From Sanguibacter gelidistatuariae (lineage in GTDB: Bacteria > Actinomycetota > Actinomycetes > Actinomycetales > Cellulomonadaceae): a stretch of 64,000 nucleotides of DNA. Where the stretch lies: positions 186,001-250,000 of the forward strand of contig NZ_FMYH01000006.1 in assembly GCF_900096585.1 (NCBI RefSeq), given 5' to 3'. The notes beneath the pieces were generated by a model. It was not told the DNA's origin, did no database searches, and worked only from the letters and a program-made list of their open reading frames with translations. Positions 9,093 to 19,154 of the stretch are shown in pieces; position 1 is the first letter of the stretch, and every line of letters starts with the position of its first letter. A program made the translations under genes and the position numbers.

Positions 9093-10796
9093 TCAGAGGT
9101 ATTGGCCGGTGTTGGTGACAGTGTCGATCGTGCGGCCGGCCGCGTTCTTGCCCTTGCCGTCCTTGGCCTGGACGATCGTGCGGATGAAGACGATGCGCTC
9201 GCCCTTCTTCCCCGAGATCCGCGCCCAGTCGTCCGGGTTGGTCGTGTTGGGCAGGTCCTCGTTCTCCTTGAACTCGTCCACGCACGCGGTGATCAGGTGC
9301 TCCACCCGGATCCCCCGCTGACCTGTGGCGAGGAAGTCCTTGATCGCCGACTTCTTGGCCCGGTCGACGATGTTCTGGATCATCGCACCGGAGTTGAAGT
9401 CCTTGAAGTAGAGAATCTCCTTGTCCCCGGAGGCGTAGGTGACCTCGAGGAACTGGTTCACGTCGGAGTCGGCGTACATCCGCTCCACGACGCGCTGGAT
9501 CATCGCGTCGAGGGCGGCCGCCACATCCCCGCCGTGCTCGGCGAGGTCGTCCGCGTGGATCGGCAGGTTCGGCGTGAGGTACTTGCCGAAGATCTCCCGG
9601 GCGCCCTCGGCGTCGGGCCGCTCGATCTTGATCTTCACGTCCAGGCGACCCGGGCGCAGGATCGCCGGGTCGATCATGTCCTCGCGGTTGGACGCGCCGA
9701 TGACGATGACGTTCTCGAGCCGCTCGACGCCGTCGATCTCGGCGAGCAGCTGCGGCACGATGGTCGTCTCGACGTCGGAGGACAGGCCGGTCCCGCGGGT
9801 GCGGAACAGCGACTCCATCTCGTCGAAGAAGACCACGACGGGGTTGCCCTGGGAGGCCTTCTCGCGGGCGCGGGCGAAGATCAGCCGGATGTGCCGCTCG
9901 GTCTCCCCGACGTACTTGTTGAGCAGCTCGGGGCCCTTGACGTTGAGGAAGTAGCTCTTCGCCTGGGTGGCGGTCTCCACGAGAGCCGGGTCACCGCCGT
10001 CGGCCACCTGACGTTCCGCGGCGCGGCGGGCGACGGCCGCCGCGAGGGAGTTGGCGACCGCCTTGGCGATGAGCGTCTTGCCGCACCCAGGCGGCCCGTA
10101 GAGCAGGATGCCCTTGGGTGGGCGCAGCCCGTGCTCACGGAACAGGTCGGGGTGGTTGAAGGGCAGCTCGACGGCGTCGCGGATCTGCTCGATCTGCGGG
10201 CCGAGCCCGCCGATGTCGGAGTAGTCGATGTCCGGGATCTCCTCCAGCACGAGGTCCTCGACCTCGGCCTTGGGGATCCGCTCGAACACAAAACCGGACC
10301 GGGTGTCCACGGTGAGGGCGTCCCCGGCGCGCAGCGGCGCGCCGTCGAGGGAACCGGCCAGGCGCACCACACGCTCGTCGTCCGAGCGCCCGACGACGAG
10401 CGCACGGCCCTCGTCGAGCACCTCCTTGACGGTGACCAGCTCGCCGATCACCTCGAAGCCACCCGCGGCGACCACGACGAGGGCCTCGTTGAGCTTGACC
10501 TCCTGGCCGGGACGCAGCTGGGACAGGTCGAGGGAGGGGCTCGCCCCGACATGCATCTTGCGCCCGGCCGAGACGATGTCGAGGGTGCCGTCCCCGTGGT
10601 CGGCCAAGAACACCGCGTAGGTGCCGGGGGGCTTGGCGAACTCTTCGATCTGCTTGGTCAGCTCGATGATCTTCGTCCGGGCCTCCCCGAGCACCTGGGC
10701 GAGGCGCTCGTTCTGCGCCGAGAGCACAGCGAGGCGGCGGGCCTGCTCGAAGTCCGTGGGATGGGCCGGGACCGATGGCGATGGCATGTCACTCAT
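9093..10796 (-). CDS. mpa: Proteasome-associated AAA ATPase Mpa/ARC
   Basis: Hexameric unfoldase that recognises pupylated proteins and threads them into the 20S core. The 567-residue product has an N-terminal coiled coil (about residues 12-53, the Pup-docking segment), OB-fold domains (about 57-180), and one AAA module with Walker A GPPGCGKT (234-241) and Walker B VVFFDE (D325, E326). The C-terminus ends GQYL, the motif that inserts into the proteasome alpha ring, confirming an authentic Mpa. The start at 10796 follows an AGAGG ribosome-binding site; a longer reading upstream would add 33 unconserved residues. Confidence 0.96.
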   Translation of the reverse strand: MSDMPSPSVPAHPTDFEQARRLAVLSAQNERLAQVLGEARTKIIELTKQIEEFAKPPGTYAVFLADHGDGTLDIVSAGRKMHVGASPSLDLSQLRPGQEVKLNEALVVVAAGGFEVIGELVTVKEVLDEGRALVVGRSDDERVVRLAGSLDGAPLRAGDALTVDTRSGFVFERIPKAEVEDLVLEEIPDIDYSDIGGLGPQIEQIRDAVELPFNHPDLFREHGLRPPKGILLYGPPGCGKTLIAKAVANSLAAAVARRAAERQVADGGDPALVETATQAKSYFLNVKGPELLNKYVGETERHIRLIFARAREKASQGNPVVVFFDEMESLFRTRGTGLSSDVETTIVPQLLAEIDGVERLENVIVIGASNREDMIDPAILRPGRLDVKIKIERPDAEGAREIFGKYLTPNLPIHADDLAEHGGDVAAALDAMIQRVVERMYADSDVNQFLEVTYASGDKEILYFKDFNSGAMIQNIVDRAKKSAIKDFLATGQRGIRVEHLITACVDEFKENEDLPNTTNPDDWARISGKKGERIVFIRTIVQAKDGKGKNAAGRTIDTVTNTGQYL

Positions 10797-10833
10797 GAGG
10801 GGCACCTCTTCCGCTGTCCGAGTTACGACCCTG

Positions 10834-11937
10834 TCACAGATCGTCGGCGACTGCTTCGCTGCCCGCGAGAGCCTCGGGTGACGATCCGGTAACACCGATG
10901 TTGTCGACGGCCTGGCCCACGTCGCGGCGCACGCGGCGGACCTTCTTGTCCGAGACGGACCGCTCGCCGAGGTCCTCGGCGCTCCATTCCTCTTCCGTCA
11001 CGGGGTAGGACCCCTTCGACGGCCGACGACGGCGCACCGGAGCGTCGATCCCGTCGGCCATCCGGCGGGTCGTGATGAGGAAGCCGGTGTGGCCGACCAT
11101 CCGGTGCTGGGGGCGCACGGCCAGCCCTTCGAGGTGCCAGCCGCGGACCATGGTCTCCCACGCCTCGGGCTCGGTGTACCGGCCGTCGTCGCGCAGGTCC
11201 TCGGCGAGACGGGAGAGCTGGGTGGTCGTGGCGACGTAGCAGATGAGCACGCCGCCGGGGGCGAGCGCCTGGGCGACGGCCTCGAGGTTCTCCCACGGGG
11301 CGAGCATGTCCAGGACGACCCGGTCGATCGTGCCCGGCTCGGCCACCTCGGGCAGCACGTCGGAGAGGTCACCGATGGACAGCTCCCACGCGGGGTGCGG
11401 ACCACCGAAGAACAGCTCGACGTTGCCGCGGGCGATGTCGGCGAAGTCCTCGCGGCGCTCGATCGAGTGCAGCGAGCCGCCGTCACCGACCGCGCGCAGC
11501 AGCGACATGGTCAGCGCACCGGAGCCGACGCCGGCCTCGATCACCCGGGCACCGGGGAAGATGTCCGCCATGGCGACGATCTGGCCCGCGTCCTTGGGGT
11601 AGACGACGGCCGCGCCACGCGGCATGGACAGGGTGTAGTCGCTGAGCAGCGGGCGCAGCGCGAGGTACTCGATGCCGGAGGTGGTACGGATGACCGACCC
11701 CTCGGACTCGCCGATGATCTGGTCGTGCTCGAAGTACCCGCGGTGGGTGTGGAAGCTCGCGCCCTCCGCCAGAGTGATCGTGTGCAGGCGGCCGCGCGGA
11801 TCGGTCAGCTGGACCCGGTCGCCGGCGCGAAAGGGACCACGACGCAGCTCGGCTCCGGTCGAGGTTCCCGCAGGAGTTCCCGCAGGGGCTCCCGTCTCGG
11901 CGGGGCGGTCGGACGTCGCGTTCGGTTCGTGGGTCAC
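10834..11937 (-). CDS. trmI: tRNA (adenine-58-N1) methyltransferase TrmI
   Basis: SAM-dependent methyltransferase forming m1A58 in tRNA T-loops. The 367-residue protein has the N-terminal beta-rich domain ([17 protein letters not shown]...HTITL) and a Rossmann methyltransferase core with the SAM motif [20 protein letters not shown]. The acidic motif LDMLAPWE follows later. The C-terminus extends about 60 residues beyond the core in a charged tail. It lies 37 bp upstream of mpa on the same strand; trmI near mpa is the arrangement in mycobacteria (Rv2118c/Rv2115c). Confidence 0.93.
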   Translation of the reverse strand: MTHEPNATSDRPAETGAPAGTPAGTSTGAELRRGPFRAGDRVQLTDPRGRLHTITLAEGASFHTHRGYFEHDQIIGESEGSVIRTTSGIEYLALRPLLSDYTLSMPRGAAVVYPKDAGQIVAMADIFPGARVIEAGVGSGALTMSLLRAVGDGGSLHSIERREDFADIARGNVELFFGGPHPAWELSIGDLSDVLPEVAEPGTIDRVVLDMLAPWENLEAVAQALAPGGVLICYVATTTQLSRLAEDLRDDGRYTEPEAWETMVRGWHLEGLAVRPQHRMVGHTGFLITTRRMADGIDAPVRRRRPSKGSYPVTEEEWSAEDLGERSVSDKKVRRVRRDVGQAVDNIGVTGSSPEALAGSEAVADDL

Positions 11938-11943
11938 AACGGA

Positions 11944-13068
11944 TCAGTCTAGATGCACCGCTCGGGCGACGTCCGCCGCGCGCAGCAGACCCACCACCCG
12001 CCCGGAGTCCACCACGACGAAGACTGGGGACCGCCGCGAGGCCTGGACGGCGGCCGCGTGGAAGGCCGCGCCGCGCAGCCCGCCGTCGACCACAGAGCCG
12101 GGCGGCAGCGCAACCATGACCGACCAGGCCTGGGTGGCCGCGGCCGCGTCGTCGGGCACCGCCGCGAGCGCGGCGTCGTCGACGTAGCCGACGGCCTGAG
12201 CGTGATCGACGAGGACCACCTGGGCCGGGATGCCGCCCAGCTGTGTGCTCCGGGTGATCTCCCGGACCTGGGCGACGGTGGTCTCGACGTCGACCGCCAC
12301 TGCGGGCGCTGCGAGCCGGCGCGGGTCGAGGGCCTCGATCCGGGCGCGGGTGCGGCTCTGCGCGAGGGCGCCGGTCGCGGCGCTCCACATGAAGGACCCG
12401 ATGAGGCCGGCCCAGACGACCATGAGGAGCTGAACCTGCTCCCCGCGCAGCGTCGGCACGGCGATCGCGGCCACGACCAGCCCGACGGCGAGAATCCGCC
12501 CCGACCAGGCGGCCGCGACGGTCCCGCGCAGCCGGGAGCCCGTCAGCGCCCAGACGACCGACTCGGCGATCTGCCCGCCGTCGAGCGGGAGCCCGGGCAG
12601 CAGGTTGAAGACCGCGACGGCCGCGTTCGCGAAGGCGCTGACGTAGAGCATCAGCGCGAGCGAGGAGGTCGCCGGCTGGGACTGGTAGCCGAACCAGGCG
12701 GCGGCCGCCAGGATCAGGTTGGTCAGCGGCCCCACGACCGCGATGAAGGCGGCGTTGAGCGGAGTGGTGTGGGCGTCGGAATAGGCGGTGTGCCCGCCCC
12801 AGAATGTCAGGGCGAGCTCGTGGACGGTCATCCCCTGCGACTTCGCAGCCAGGGCGTGGGCGACCTCGTGCAGGAACACCGACACCATGAGCATGACGAC
12901 GAGGACGAGCGAGCCGGCGATGGCCTGTGACCCCAGGGCCGGGTTCATCGACCGGACGGTCGGGACGAAGAGGATCGTCAGCACCACGACCATGATCAGG
13001 GCCGATGGTTGGAGCTTCACCGGCGCTCCGGCGATCCGACCGATGACCCACCCTTGACGTCTGTCCAC
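11944..13068 (-). CDS. M50-family site-2 protease with CBS-like C-terminus
   Basis: Intramembrane zinc metalloprotease of the Rip3/SpoIVFB type. In the 374-residue reading, HEVAH (H67, E68, H71) supplies zinc ligands and the catalytic Glu; the third ligand is in NLLPGLPLDGGQ. There are about six membrane segments, then a cytosolic region of roughly 130 residues resembling a CBS pair. The stop is 6 bp from the trmI start. I chose the GTG at 13068 because a TACAGT -10 lies 7 nt upstream (leaderless). A GTG at 13104 would overlap the divergent nuclease gene's upstream region. The substrate, perhaps an anti-sigma factor, is unknown. Confidence 0.85.
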   Translation of the reverse strand: MDRRQGWVIGRIAGAPVKLQPSALIMVVVLTILFVPTVRSMNPALGSQAIAGSLVLVVMLMVSVFLHEVAHALAAKSQGMTVHELALTFWGGHTAYSDAHTTPLNAAFIAVVGPLTNLILAAAAWFGYQSQPATSSLALMLYVSAFANAAVAVFNLLPGLPLDGGQIAESVVWALTGSRLRGTVAAAWSGRILAVGLVVAAIAVPTLRGEQVQLLMVVWAGLIGSFMWSAATGALAQSRTRARIEALDPRRLAAPAVAVDVETTVAQVREITRSTQLGGIPAQVVLVDHAQAVGYVDDAALAAVPDDAAAATQAWSVMVALPPGSVVDGGLRGAAFHAAAVQASRRSPVFVVVDSGRVVGLLRAADVARAVHLD

Positions 13069-13121
13069 AGAGGCAACTGTAGGGGCCAGAGATGTCGGTG
13101 CCACGCCATAGGCTCGTCCTC

Positions 13122-14024
13122 ATGGTCCCAACGCCTCCCGCGACTCCCCCGCCTTCCCCGACCCTTGCAGCTCCTGCAGCTCCTGCGTCTCCTGTGTCTC
13201 CTCGGCGCCCTGGCTTGTCCCCCTCCCGGGCCAACGACTTCTCCCAGTGCCCGCTGCTGTTCCGGTTCCGGGTCATCGACAAGCTGCCCGAGCCGCCGAG
13301 CTCCGCGGCGGTGCGCGGCACCCTCGTGCACGCGGTCCTGGAACGGCTCTATGACGCCCCGCTCGGGGAGCGTACGGTCGCCCACGCCCAGGGCCTGTTG
13401 CCGGGCGAGTGGGACCGGCTGCTCGAGGCCCGGCCGGAGTACGCGGCGCTGTTCACGAGCGAGCAGGAGTCTTCCGACTGGCTCGGCGGGGCCGGCAAGC
13501 TGCTCTCGACCTACTTCACCCTCGAGGACCCCAACCGCCTGGAGCCGGCAGACCGGGAGCTCTTCGTGGAGTCCCAGCTCGACGGCGGCCCGCTGCTGCG
13601 CGGGATTATCGACCGGATCGATGTGGCGCCCGACGGCGCCATTCGCGTCGTGGACTACAAGTCCGGGAAGTCGCCCCGCCCCGGCTACGAGAGCTCGGCG
13701 GTCTTCCAGATGCGCTTCTACGGCCTGGTGCTGTGGCGCGAGCGTGGAGAGATCCCGAAGATGCTTCAGCTCGTCTACCTCGGTGACGGTCAGGTTCTGC
13801 GCAGCGAGCCGACCGAGCGTGAGCTGCTCGCGACCGAGCAGCGGATCCGAAGCATCTGGTCGGGCATCGAGGCCGCGGCCACGAGCGGCACGTGGCCGAC
13901 CAGGCGCACCCCGTTGTGCGGCTGGTGCGCGCACCAGAGCGTGTGCCCCGAGTTCGGTGGCACGCCGCCCGAGATCGACCCGGACGCGGTCGAGCGGGCG
14001 ATCGGCATGCGGCCGGCGGTCTGA
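13122..14024 (+). CDS. RecB-like PD-(D/E)XK nuclease with 4Fe-4S cysteines
   Basis: A 300-residue stand-alone nuclease of the Cas4/RecB family. Motifs are H70 (GTLVHAVLERL), D164 (GIIDRID), D178-Y-K180 (VVDYKSGKS), plus C43 paired with a C-terminal C266-x2-C269-x5-C275 set (CGWCAHQSVC), the pattern for an iron-sulfur cluster. It is the counterpart of mycobacterial Rv2119, which also neighbours trmI. Start choice: TAGGCT lies 7 nt before the ATG at 13122 (leaderless); the ATG at 13092 would add ten residues. The role is probably DNA repair end-processing; the substrate is not evident. There is no CRISPR array or Cas gene nearby. Confidence 0.85.
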   Translation: MVPTPPATPPPSPTLAAPAAPASPVSPRRPGLSPSRANDFSQCPLLFRFRVIDKLPEPPSSAAVRGTLVHAVLERLYDAPLGERTVAHAQGLLPGEWDRLLEARPEYAALFTSEQESSDWLGGAGKLLSTYFTLEDPNRLEPADRELFVESQLDGGPLLRGIIDRIDVAPDGAIRVVDYKSGKSPRPGYESSAVFQMRFYGLVLWRERGEIPKMLQLVYLGDGQVLRSEPTERELLATEQRIRSIWSGIEAAATSGTWPTRRTPLCGWCAHQSVCPEFGGTPPEIDPDAVERAIGMRPAV

Positions 14025-14025
14025 G

Positions 14026-14787
14026 CTACCGGTCGCCGATCTGGTCGATGACCGTCCCCGTCATCACCTGGTCCAAGAACTCCGGGGTGAGCGCGGCGAG
14101 GGTCGAGATCCGGTTGAGCCGCGGGTCGGCGATCACCGGGACCATGACCTCGATGCCCACCGGGACAGCCCCGCAGGCCAGGGCTGAGCCGATGCCGGCG
14201 GGTGAGTCTTCCACCGCGAGGCAGTCGGCCACCGGTACGCCCAGGCGTGCGGCCGCGGTCAGGTAGGCCTCGGGATGCGGCTTGCCGTGGGTCACCTCGT
14301 CGCCCGCGACGACGACGGAGAACACCCCCTCGGGCGCCTGGTCGACGAAGGCGTCGGCCAACGACCGGTAGGACATGGTCACGAGCGCGCAGGGCACACC
14401 CTGGTCACGGAGCCGGGTGAGGATCTCGATGGCGCCGGGCTGCCACGGGACGGCGGAGCGGACCGAGGCGGCCACCCGCGAGATGAGGTACTCGACGATC
14501 TCGCCCGCCTCGAGCTGGACGCCCGCGGCCTGCAGGACCCCGGCGGAGTGGGTCAACGGCATGCCGACCATGGCCAGGCCCTGCTCGTAGGTCCACTCCA
14601 CGCCGTGCTCGGCGGTCAGCGCACCCTCGGCCGCCATCCAGTAGGGCTCGGAGTCGATGAGCGTGCCGTCCATGTCCCACAGGACTGCGGAGGGAAGGCG
14701 CAGGTCGTCGCCAGCGCGGCTGATGGGTGCACGGTTGTCAGGAGCAGCGCGCGCAGCGGTCTGGGAGGCAATGGTTGAAGGGGGCAT
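14026..14787 (-). CDS. HAD-superfamily phosphatase (beta-phosphoglucomutase/GPH type)
   Basis: The HAD motif I VLWDMDGTLIDSEPYW supplies the nucleophile and acid/base aspartates (D38 and D40 counting from 14787). Motif II is VTMS, motif III is the Lys of THGKPHPEAY, and motif IV is VEDSPAGI. The helical cap between motifs I and II makes it subfamily I, acting on small phosphorylated metabolites; the substrate cannot be told. It converges on the nuclease gene with a 1-bp gap. A TACGAT -10 lies 6 nt before the ATG at 14787, suggesting a leaderless mRNA; a GTG at 14790 is one codon upstream. Confidence 0.87.
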   Translation of the reverse strand: MPPSTIASQTAARAAPDNRAPISRAGDDLRLPSAVLWDMDGTLIDSEPYWMAAEGALTAEHGVEWTYEQGLAMVGMPLTHSAGVLQAAGVQLEAGEIVEYLISRVAASVRSAVPWQPGAIEILTRLRDQGVPCALVTMSYRSLADAFVDQAPEGVFSVVVAGDEVTHGKPHPEAYLTAAARLGVPVADCLAVEDSPAGIGSALACGAVPVGIEVMVPVIADPRLNRISTLAALTPEFLDQVMTGTVIDQIGDR

Positions 14788-14793
14788 CACCTC

Positions 14794-14841
14794 ATCGTAT
14801 CTGGTGTGCCTGGGAGCCCTTCAAGCCTCCAGGACTAGGCT
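14794..14841. promoter_or_regulatory. Divergent leaderless -10 elements, HAD and PAC2 genes
   Basis: On the minus strand TACGAT (14794-14799) is followed by 6 nt and the ATG of the HAD gene. On the plus strand TAGGCT (14836-14841) is followed by 6 nt and the ATG of the PAC2 gene. Both fit TANNNT-N6-ATG, where the transcript would start at the initiation codon. Neither gene has a well-placed Shine-Dalgarno. Confidence 0.6.
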
Positions 14842-14847
14842 GGTGGG

Positions 14848-15714
14848 ATGACTGACGACCTGCCTCAGCCGGATCCTGGCGTCTCCGACACCGTCGAGGA
14901 CGCGATCCTCATCGCCGCATTCGAGGGCTGGAACGATGCGGGCAGCGCGGCGAGCGCAGCCTTGGTGCACCTCATCGAGGTGTGGGGCGCGGACCTCGTC
15001 GACGAGCTGGACCCCGAGGACTACCTCGACTTCCAGGAGCACCGCCCGGTCGTGAAGACCATGCCCGACGGTCGGCGCGAGCTCACCTGGCCGACAACAA
15101 GGATCAGCGTGGCCGAACCCCCGAGGACCGCCCGACGGGTGGTCTTGGTGCATGGGATCGAACCGGCCATGCGCTGGCGCAGCTATTGCACGGAGATCCT
15201 GGACATCGCCGAGAGCCTCGGTGTGCGCACCGTCATCACCCTCGGCGCCCTGCTCGCGGACGTGCCGCACACCCGGCCCATCCCGGTCACCGTGACCTCG
15301 GACGACCCCTCGGTCCAGCACCTGCTCAACGTCGAGGCGAACACGTACGAGGGGCCGACCGGAATCGTCGGGGTGCTCCACGACGCCGCCCAGAGCGCCG
15401 GCTTCCACTCCCTCGCGGTGTGGGCCGCCGTCCCGCACTATGTTGCGCACCCGCCCTCGCCCAAGGCGACCGTGGCGATCCTCAACCGGCTCGAGTCCTT
15501 CCTCGGCGAGACCATCAACCTGGGCGGGCTCCCCGAGGACTCCCTCGCGTGGCAGAACGGCGTCGACCAGCTCACCTCCGAGGACCCCGAGATCGCGGAG
15601 TACGTCCAGCAGCTCGAGGAGGCCAAGGACACCGTCGAGCTGCCCGAGGCCAGCGGCGAGGCCATAGCCCGCGAGTTCGAGCAGTACCTACGCCGCCGCG
15701 ACAAAGGCTCCTAA
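14848..15714 (+). CDS. PAC2-family protein
   Basis: A 288-residue protein of the PAC2 (proteasome assembly chaperone 2-like) family. N-terminal features are AAFEGWNDAGSAASAAL and DPEDYLDFQEHRP, then VVLVHGIEPAMRWR and TLGALLADVPHTRP, all conserved in the actinobacterial members such as Rv2125. These proteins have a Rossmann-like fold and their biochemical role is not settled; a link to proteasome biology is suggested only by the name and by proximity to prcAB. The C-terminal 40 residues are predicted helical and charged. Confidence 0.88.
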   Translation: MTDDLPQPDPGVSDTVEDAILIAAFEGWNDAGSAASAALVHLIEVWGADLVDELDPEDYLDFQEHRPVVKTMPDGRRELTWPTTRISVAEPPRTARRVVLVHGIEPAMRWRSYCTEILDIAESLGVRTVITLGALLADVPHTRPIPVTVTSDDPSVQHLLNVEANTYEGPTGIVGVLHDAAQSAGFHSLAVWAAVPHYVAHPPSPKATVAILNRLESFLGETINLGGLPEDSLAWQNGVDQLTSEDPEIAEYVQQLEEAKDTVELPEASGEAIAREFEQYLRRRDKGS

Positions 15715-15763
15715 TCCCGACCCCAGCACTCAGCGGATGTGAAGGGCTCGGAGACTCCGCTTG

Positions 15764-17041
15764 TCAGAGCCGGATGCCGAGGAGTGCGTTGACGGCTCGC
15801 GAGACCACGCCAGGGGCGCCCTCGACCGGCTCGGCCGTCCCGGCGAGGGACAGCTCGGACCAGGCGTCGACGGCCGCGAGGGCGCGGGGGGCGTCGAGGT
15901 CGTCGGCGAGGGCCGCGCGGATCTCGGCCAGCGTGTCCTCGAAGGCCGGTCCCCCGTTGCCGGACATCGCCGAGCGCCAGGTCGCGAAGCGTTCCTGGGC
16001 GGTCTTGAGGTCGGTCTCGGTCCACTCCCAGTCGGTGCGGTAGTGGTGGGCGAGGAGCGCGAGGCGGATGGCCATCGGCTCCACGCCGTCGGCCCGCAGC
16101 CGGGACACGAAGACGAGGTTGCCGCGCGACTTGCTCATCTTCTCGCCCTGATAGGCGACCAGTCCGGCGTGCACGTGCGTCGCGGCGCCCACCCCGTGAG
16201 TGTCTCCGTCGCCGAGCAGACGGGCGTGCGAGGTGCTCATCTCGTGGTGCGGGAAGAGCAGGTCGGAGCCGCCGCCCTGCACGTCGAAGGGGAGGCCGAG
16301 GGCCGCGCGGGCGATGACGGCGCACTCGATGTGCCAGCCGGGTCGCCCGGTGCCCAGGGGCCCGCCGTCCCAGGACGGCTCCCCCGGCCGCTCGCGGCGC
16401 CACAGGAGCGGGTCGAGCCGGTTGCGCTTGCCCACGCGGTCGGGGTCGCCCCCGCGCTCGGCGAAGAGCGCGTCCATGACGGCCGCGTCGAAGCGGGAGA
16501 CCTGGCCGAAGTCCGGGTCGGCGCTCACGTCGGCGTAGACGTCACCGAGCTCGGGGTCCTCGCCGCCGGCACCGGCCTCGAGGGGCACGCGGTAGGCGGC
16601 ACCGATCCGGATGAGCTCGACGACGGCGCGGGCCACCGGGTCGATCGTCTCGACCGCACCGAGGTAGGTGTCGGGCGGGATGACGCCCAGCGCGGTCATG
16701 TCCTCGGCGAAGAGCGCGGTCTGCTCGATCGCGAGGTCGCGCCAGTCCACCCCGGTCGCCGTGGCCCGCTCGAGCAGCGGGTCGTCGACGTCGGTCACGT
16801 TGGAGGCGTAGACGACCGTGTGCCCGGCGTCGCGCCAGGCACGGCCGAGCAGGTCGAAGGCGACGTACGTCGCGGCATGACCGATGTGGGTCGCGTCGTA
16901 GGGGGTGATTCCGCAGACGTAGAGGGTGGCGGTCTCACCGCGGGCGGCCACGACGAGCTGGCCGGAGGAGCTGTCATGGACTCGGACAACGTCTGAGCGG
17001 CCAGGAAGTTCGGGGATCTGTGGGGCGGGCCAGGTGAGCAC
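15764..17041 (-). CDS. mshC: Mycothiol ligase MshC (cysteine:GlcN-Ins ligase)
   Basis: Joins cysteine to glucosaminyl-inositol with ATP, the penultimate step of mycothiol synthesis. It is a 425-residue class-I aminoacyl-tRNA-synthetase relative: zinc ligand C43 ([10 protein letters not shown]), HIGH motif THIGHA (51-56) and KMSKS in [10 protein letters not shown]. It resembles CysRS but is shorter and lacks the tRNA-binding C-terminal domain, as MshC does. The GTG start at 17041 is supported by a TACCGT -10 six nt upstream, so leaderless. Its presence shows that the organism uses mycothiol. Position matches mycobacterial Rv2130c, downstream of PAC2. Confidence 0.95.
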   Translation of the reverse strand: MLTWPAPQIPELPGRSDVVRVHDSSSGQLVVAARGETATLYVCGITPYDATHIGHAATYVAFDLLGRAWRDAGHTVVYASNVTDVDDPLLERATATGVDWRDLAIEQTALFAEDMTALGVIPPDTYLGAVETIDPVARAVVELIRIGAAYRVPLEAGAGGEDPELGDVYADVSADPDFGQVSRFDAAVMDALFAERGGDPDRVGKRNRLDPLLWRRERPGEPSWDGGPLGTGRPGWHIECAVIARAALGLPFDVQGGGSDLLFPHHEMSTSHARLLGDGDTHGVGAATHVHAGLVAYQGEKMSKSRGNLVFVSRLRADGVEPMAIRLALLAHHYRTDWEWTETDLKTAQERFATWRSAMSGNGGPAFEDTLAEIRAALADDLDAPRALAAVDAWSELSLAGTAEPVEGAPGVVSRAVNALLGIRL

Positions 17042-17102
17042 GGATCAACGGTACCTGGCAATCGTCGGGGCGGCGGACCGCGTCGATAGGTCACAATGCA
17101 TC

Positions 17103-18185
17103 ATGACCACCGATCGCCCCGCCACCGACCGAGCTGCCGACGGGCACAGCGCCGTCGACGGCCAGGACGCCGTCCCGATCCACCGCACCTTCGAGCGGAA
17201 CTCCGACCGGTGGCACGAGCTCTCCCCCGGCCCGCCGTCGGACGGCCTGCTCGAGACGCCTGGGCCGAACGCCATCCGCTGGCACGTCGTCGGCTCCCCG
17301 CGCGAGGTGCTCGACGCCGCGGACCAGCTCGGCCTGCCCACCGCCGAGGTCCGAGCCCGCCTGACCCAGATCCGCGCGGGCGCGGCCCGGGTGACCTCCC
17401 GGGTGGTGCGGGTCAACGACCATGCCGTGTACGTCGTCGTGCCGACTGCGTCCTATGCGGACGAACAGGTCTCGACCGGCTCGATCGCGCTGTTCATGAC
17501 CCCCGGCTGCGTGGTCACCGCAGAGGCCGGCGACGACCACGTCACCGAGCGGGTGGTCGACCGGCTGACCGAGGCGCGCACGCTCGTGGGACGCGGCACC
17601 CTGCCTGTGCTGGCCGCGGCCCTCATCGAGCTGCTCGCGGGCGCCTCCGAGGTCGAGCTCGCCCTGGGCGACGCCGTCGCGGACCTGGAGACGACCGTGT
17701 TCCGCCCGGACGTCGATCCGCTCGAGCGGCTGTACAACCTCAAGCGGGAGATCTCAGAAGCTCGCCGGGCGCTGCTGCCGCTGACGATCGAGATCCCTGA
17801 CCTCGGCGCAGACGCATCGGCGAGCACCGTCCAGCCGCTGCGCCTCGAGCGGCGGCTGCTCGACCGCCTCACCGCGACGGCCGAGCGGGTGGACCGCCAC
17901 CTCGATGCGCACGACGGCCTGCTCTCCGACATGCTCTCCGTCCGGCTGTCCCAGATCTCCGTGCGCCAGAACGAGATCACGCTGCGCCAGAACGAAGACA
18001 TGCGCAAGATCTCCGCCTGGGCGGCGATCGCGGCCGTGCCGACCCTGCTCGCCGGGGTCTACGGCATGAACTTCGATCACATGCCCGAGCTCGGGTGGGA
18101 ATTCGGCTATCCGGTCGCCTTAGGTCTCATGGTGACGGTATGCGTGTCCCTGCACCGGGCGTTCCGGCGCGCGGGCTGGCTCTGA
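17103..18185 (+). CDS. CorA-family divalent-cation channel
   Basis: A 360-residue CorA-like protein: a large soluble N-terminal alpha/beta and helical funnel domain, then two C-terminal membrane helices with the selectivity signature YGMNF between them (LLAGVYGMNFDHMPE). The family usually transports Mg2+ or Co2+/Ni2+; the GMN motif is intact. An unusual repeated heptad-like stretch (SVRQNEITLRQNEDMRKIS) precedes the first membrane helix. The ATG at 17103 was chosen because the family starts near this point; an in-frame upstream extension runs antisense into mshC. It is divergent from mshC with 61 bp between starts. Confidence 0.88.
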   Translation: MTTDRPATDRAADGHSAVDGQDAVPIHRTFERNSDRWHELSPGPPSDGLLETPGPNAIRWHVVGSPREVLDAADQLGLPTAEVRARLTQIRAGAARVTSRVVRVNDHAVYVVVPTASYADEQVSTGSIALFMTPGCVVTAEAGDDHVTERVVDRLTEARTLVGRGTLPVLAAALIELLAGASEVELALGDAVADLETTVFRPDVDPLERLYNLKREISEARRALLPLTIEIPDLGADASASTVQPLRLERRLLDRLTATAERVDRHLDAHDGLLSDMLSVRLSQISVRQNEITLRQNEDMRKISAWAAIAAVPTLLAGVYGMNFDHMPELGWEFGYPVALGLMVTVCVSLHRAFRRAGWL

Positions 18186-18204
18186 GCGACATCAGAGGCG
18201 GTGC

Positions 18205-19071
18205 TCAGATGCCGCCCTGGGCGGTGAGCACGCCTGCCACCAGGAGCACGACGACGACGACCGCGAGCACGAGGCGGTAGACGACAAACGGCTTGTAGCT
18301 GAAGGTCGAGATGATCTTGAGGAAGACGATGATCACGAGGTACCCGACCACGAAGGCGACGAGGGTCGCCAGCAGCGTCGCACCGACCCCGGGGGTACCC
18401 GCCACACCGATCTCGTCGGTCGAGCTGAAGAGCTTGTAGAAGCCCGAGCCCAGGACCGCGGGGATGGCCAGCAGGAAGGAGTACCGCGCGGCGGCCTCGC
18501 GGGTGTATCCCATGAGCAGCCCGGCCGAGATCGTGCCGCCCGAGCGGGACACCCCGGGGATGATCGCCAGCGCCTGGGCCAGGCCGAAGTACAGCGCGTG
18601 CTTGGGGTTGAGGTCGGTGAGCTCGCGGTTCTTCGCACCTACCTTGTCCGCCCACCCCAGCACGAGGGCGAAGACGGCGAGCATCAGCGCGATGAGGTAG
18701 AGGTTGCGGAAGGACTTGTCGATCGCGTTCTCCAGGCCGAGACCGAGGACCACGATCGGGAGGCTGCCCAGGCCGATGTACCAGCCCATCCGCGCGTCGT
18801 GGTTGCGCGAGCCCATGCGCTCGCGCCACGTCGGTCCGTCCTGCCCGCTGATCGCCCGCCACCAGGCGGTGCAGATCGTCGCGATGTCGCGGCGGAAGTA
18901 GAGGATCACCGCGCTCTCGGTGCCGATCTGGGTGATCGCCGTGAAGGCGGCACCGGGGTCGGAGGAGCCGATGAGCTCACCGACGATCCGGAGGTGGGCG
19001 CTTGAGGACACGGGGAGGAACTCGGTGAGCCCCTGGACCAGTCCGAGGATGAATGCTTGGAACCCGTTCAC
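18205..19071 (-). CDS. uppP: Undecaprenyl-diphosphate phosphatase UppP/BacA
   Basis: Integral membrane enzyme that recycles the peptidoglycan lipid carrier C55-PP to C55-P; its expression confers bacitracin resistance. The 288-residue product starts with the first signature [17 protein letters not shown] (catalytic Glu17 region). It has the second, PGVSRSGGT, near residue 170, and about eight membrane helices. GTG at 19071 was chosen because it places the signature at the normal distance. TAACGT lies 8 nt upstream. A longer reading to 19254 would overlap the divergent aldo/keto reductase gene. Counterpart of Rv2136c. Confidence 0.93.
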   Translation of the reverse strand: MNGFQAFILGLVQGLTEFLPVSSSAHLRIVGELIGSSDPGAAFTAITQIGTESAVILYFRRDIATICTAWWRAISGQDGPTWRERMGSRNHDARMGWYIGLGSLPIVVLGLGLENAIDKSFRNLYLIALMLAVFALVLGWADKVGAKNRELTDLNPKHALYFGLAQALAIIPGVSRSGGTISAGLLMGYTREAAARYSFLLAIPAVLGSGFYKLFSSTDEIGVAGTPGVGATLLATLVAFVVGYLVIIVFLKIISTFSYKPFVVYRLVLAVVVVVLLVAGVLTAQGGI

Positions 19072-19142
19072 GTCGGGCCACGTTACCCGCCCGCGGACCC
19101 GGTGGGGGGACGTGCCCCGCGATTCGGGTCGGAGCCGCACAG

Positions 19143-19148
19143 TAGTCT
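19143..19148 (+). promoter_or_regulatory. Leaderless -10 of the aldo/keto reductase gene
   Basis: TAGTCT followed by exactly 6 nt (GCAGGC) and the ATG at 19155. The same geometry recurs at many genes in this window. The GCAGG is too close to the start to be a good ribosome-binding site. Confidence 0.5.
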
Positions 19149-19154
19149 GCAGGC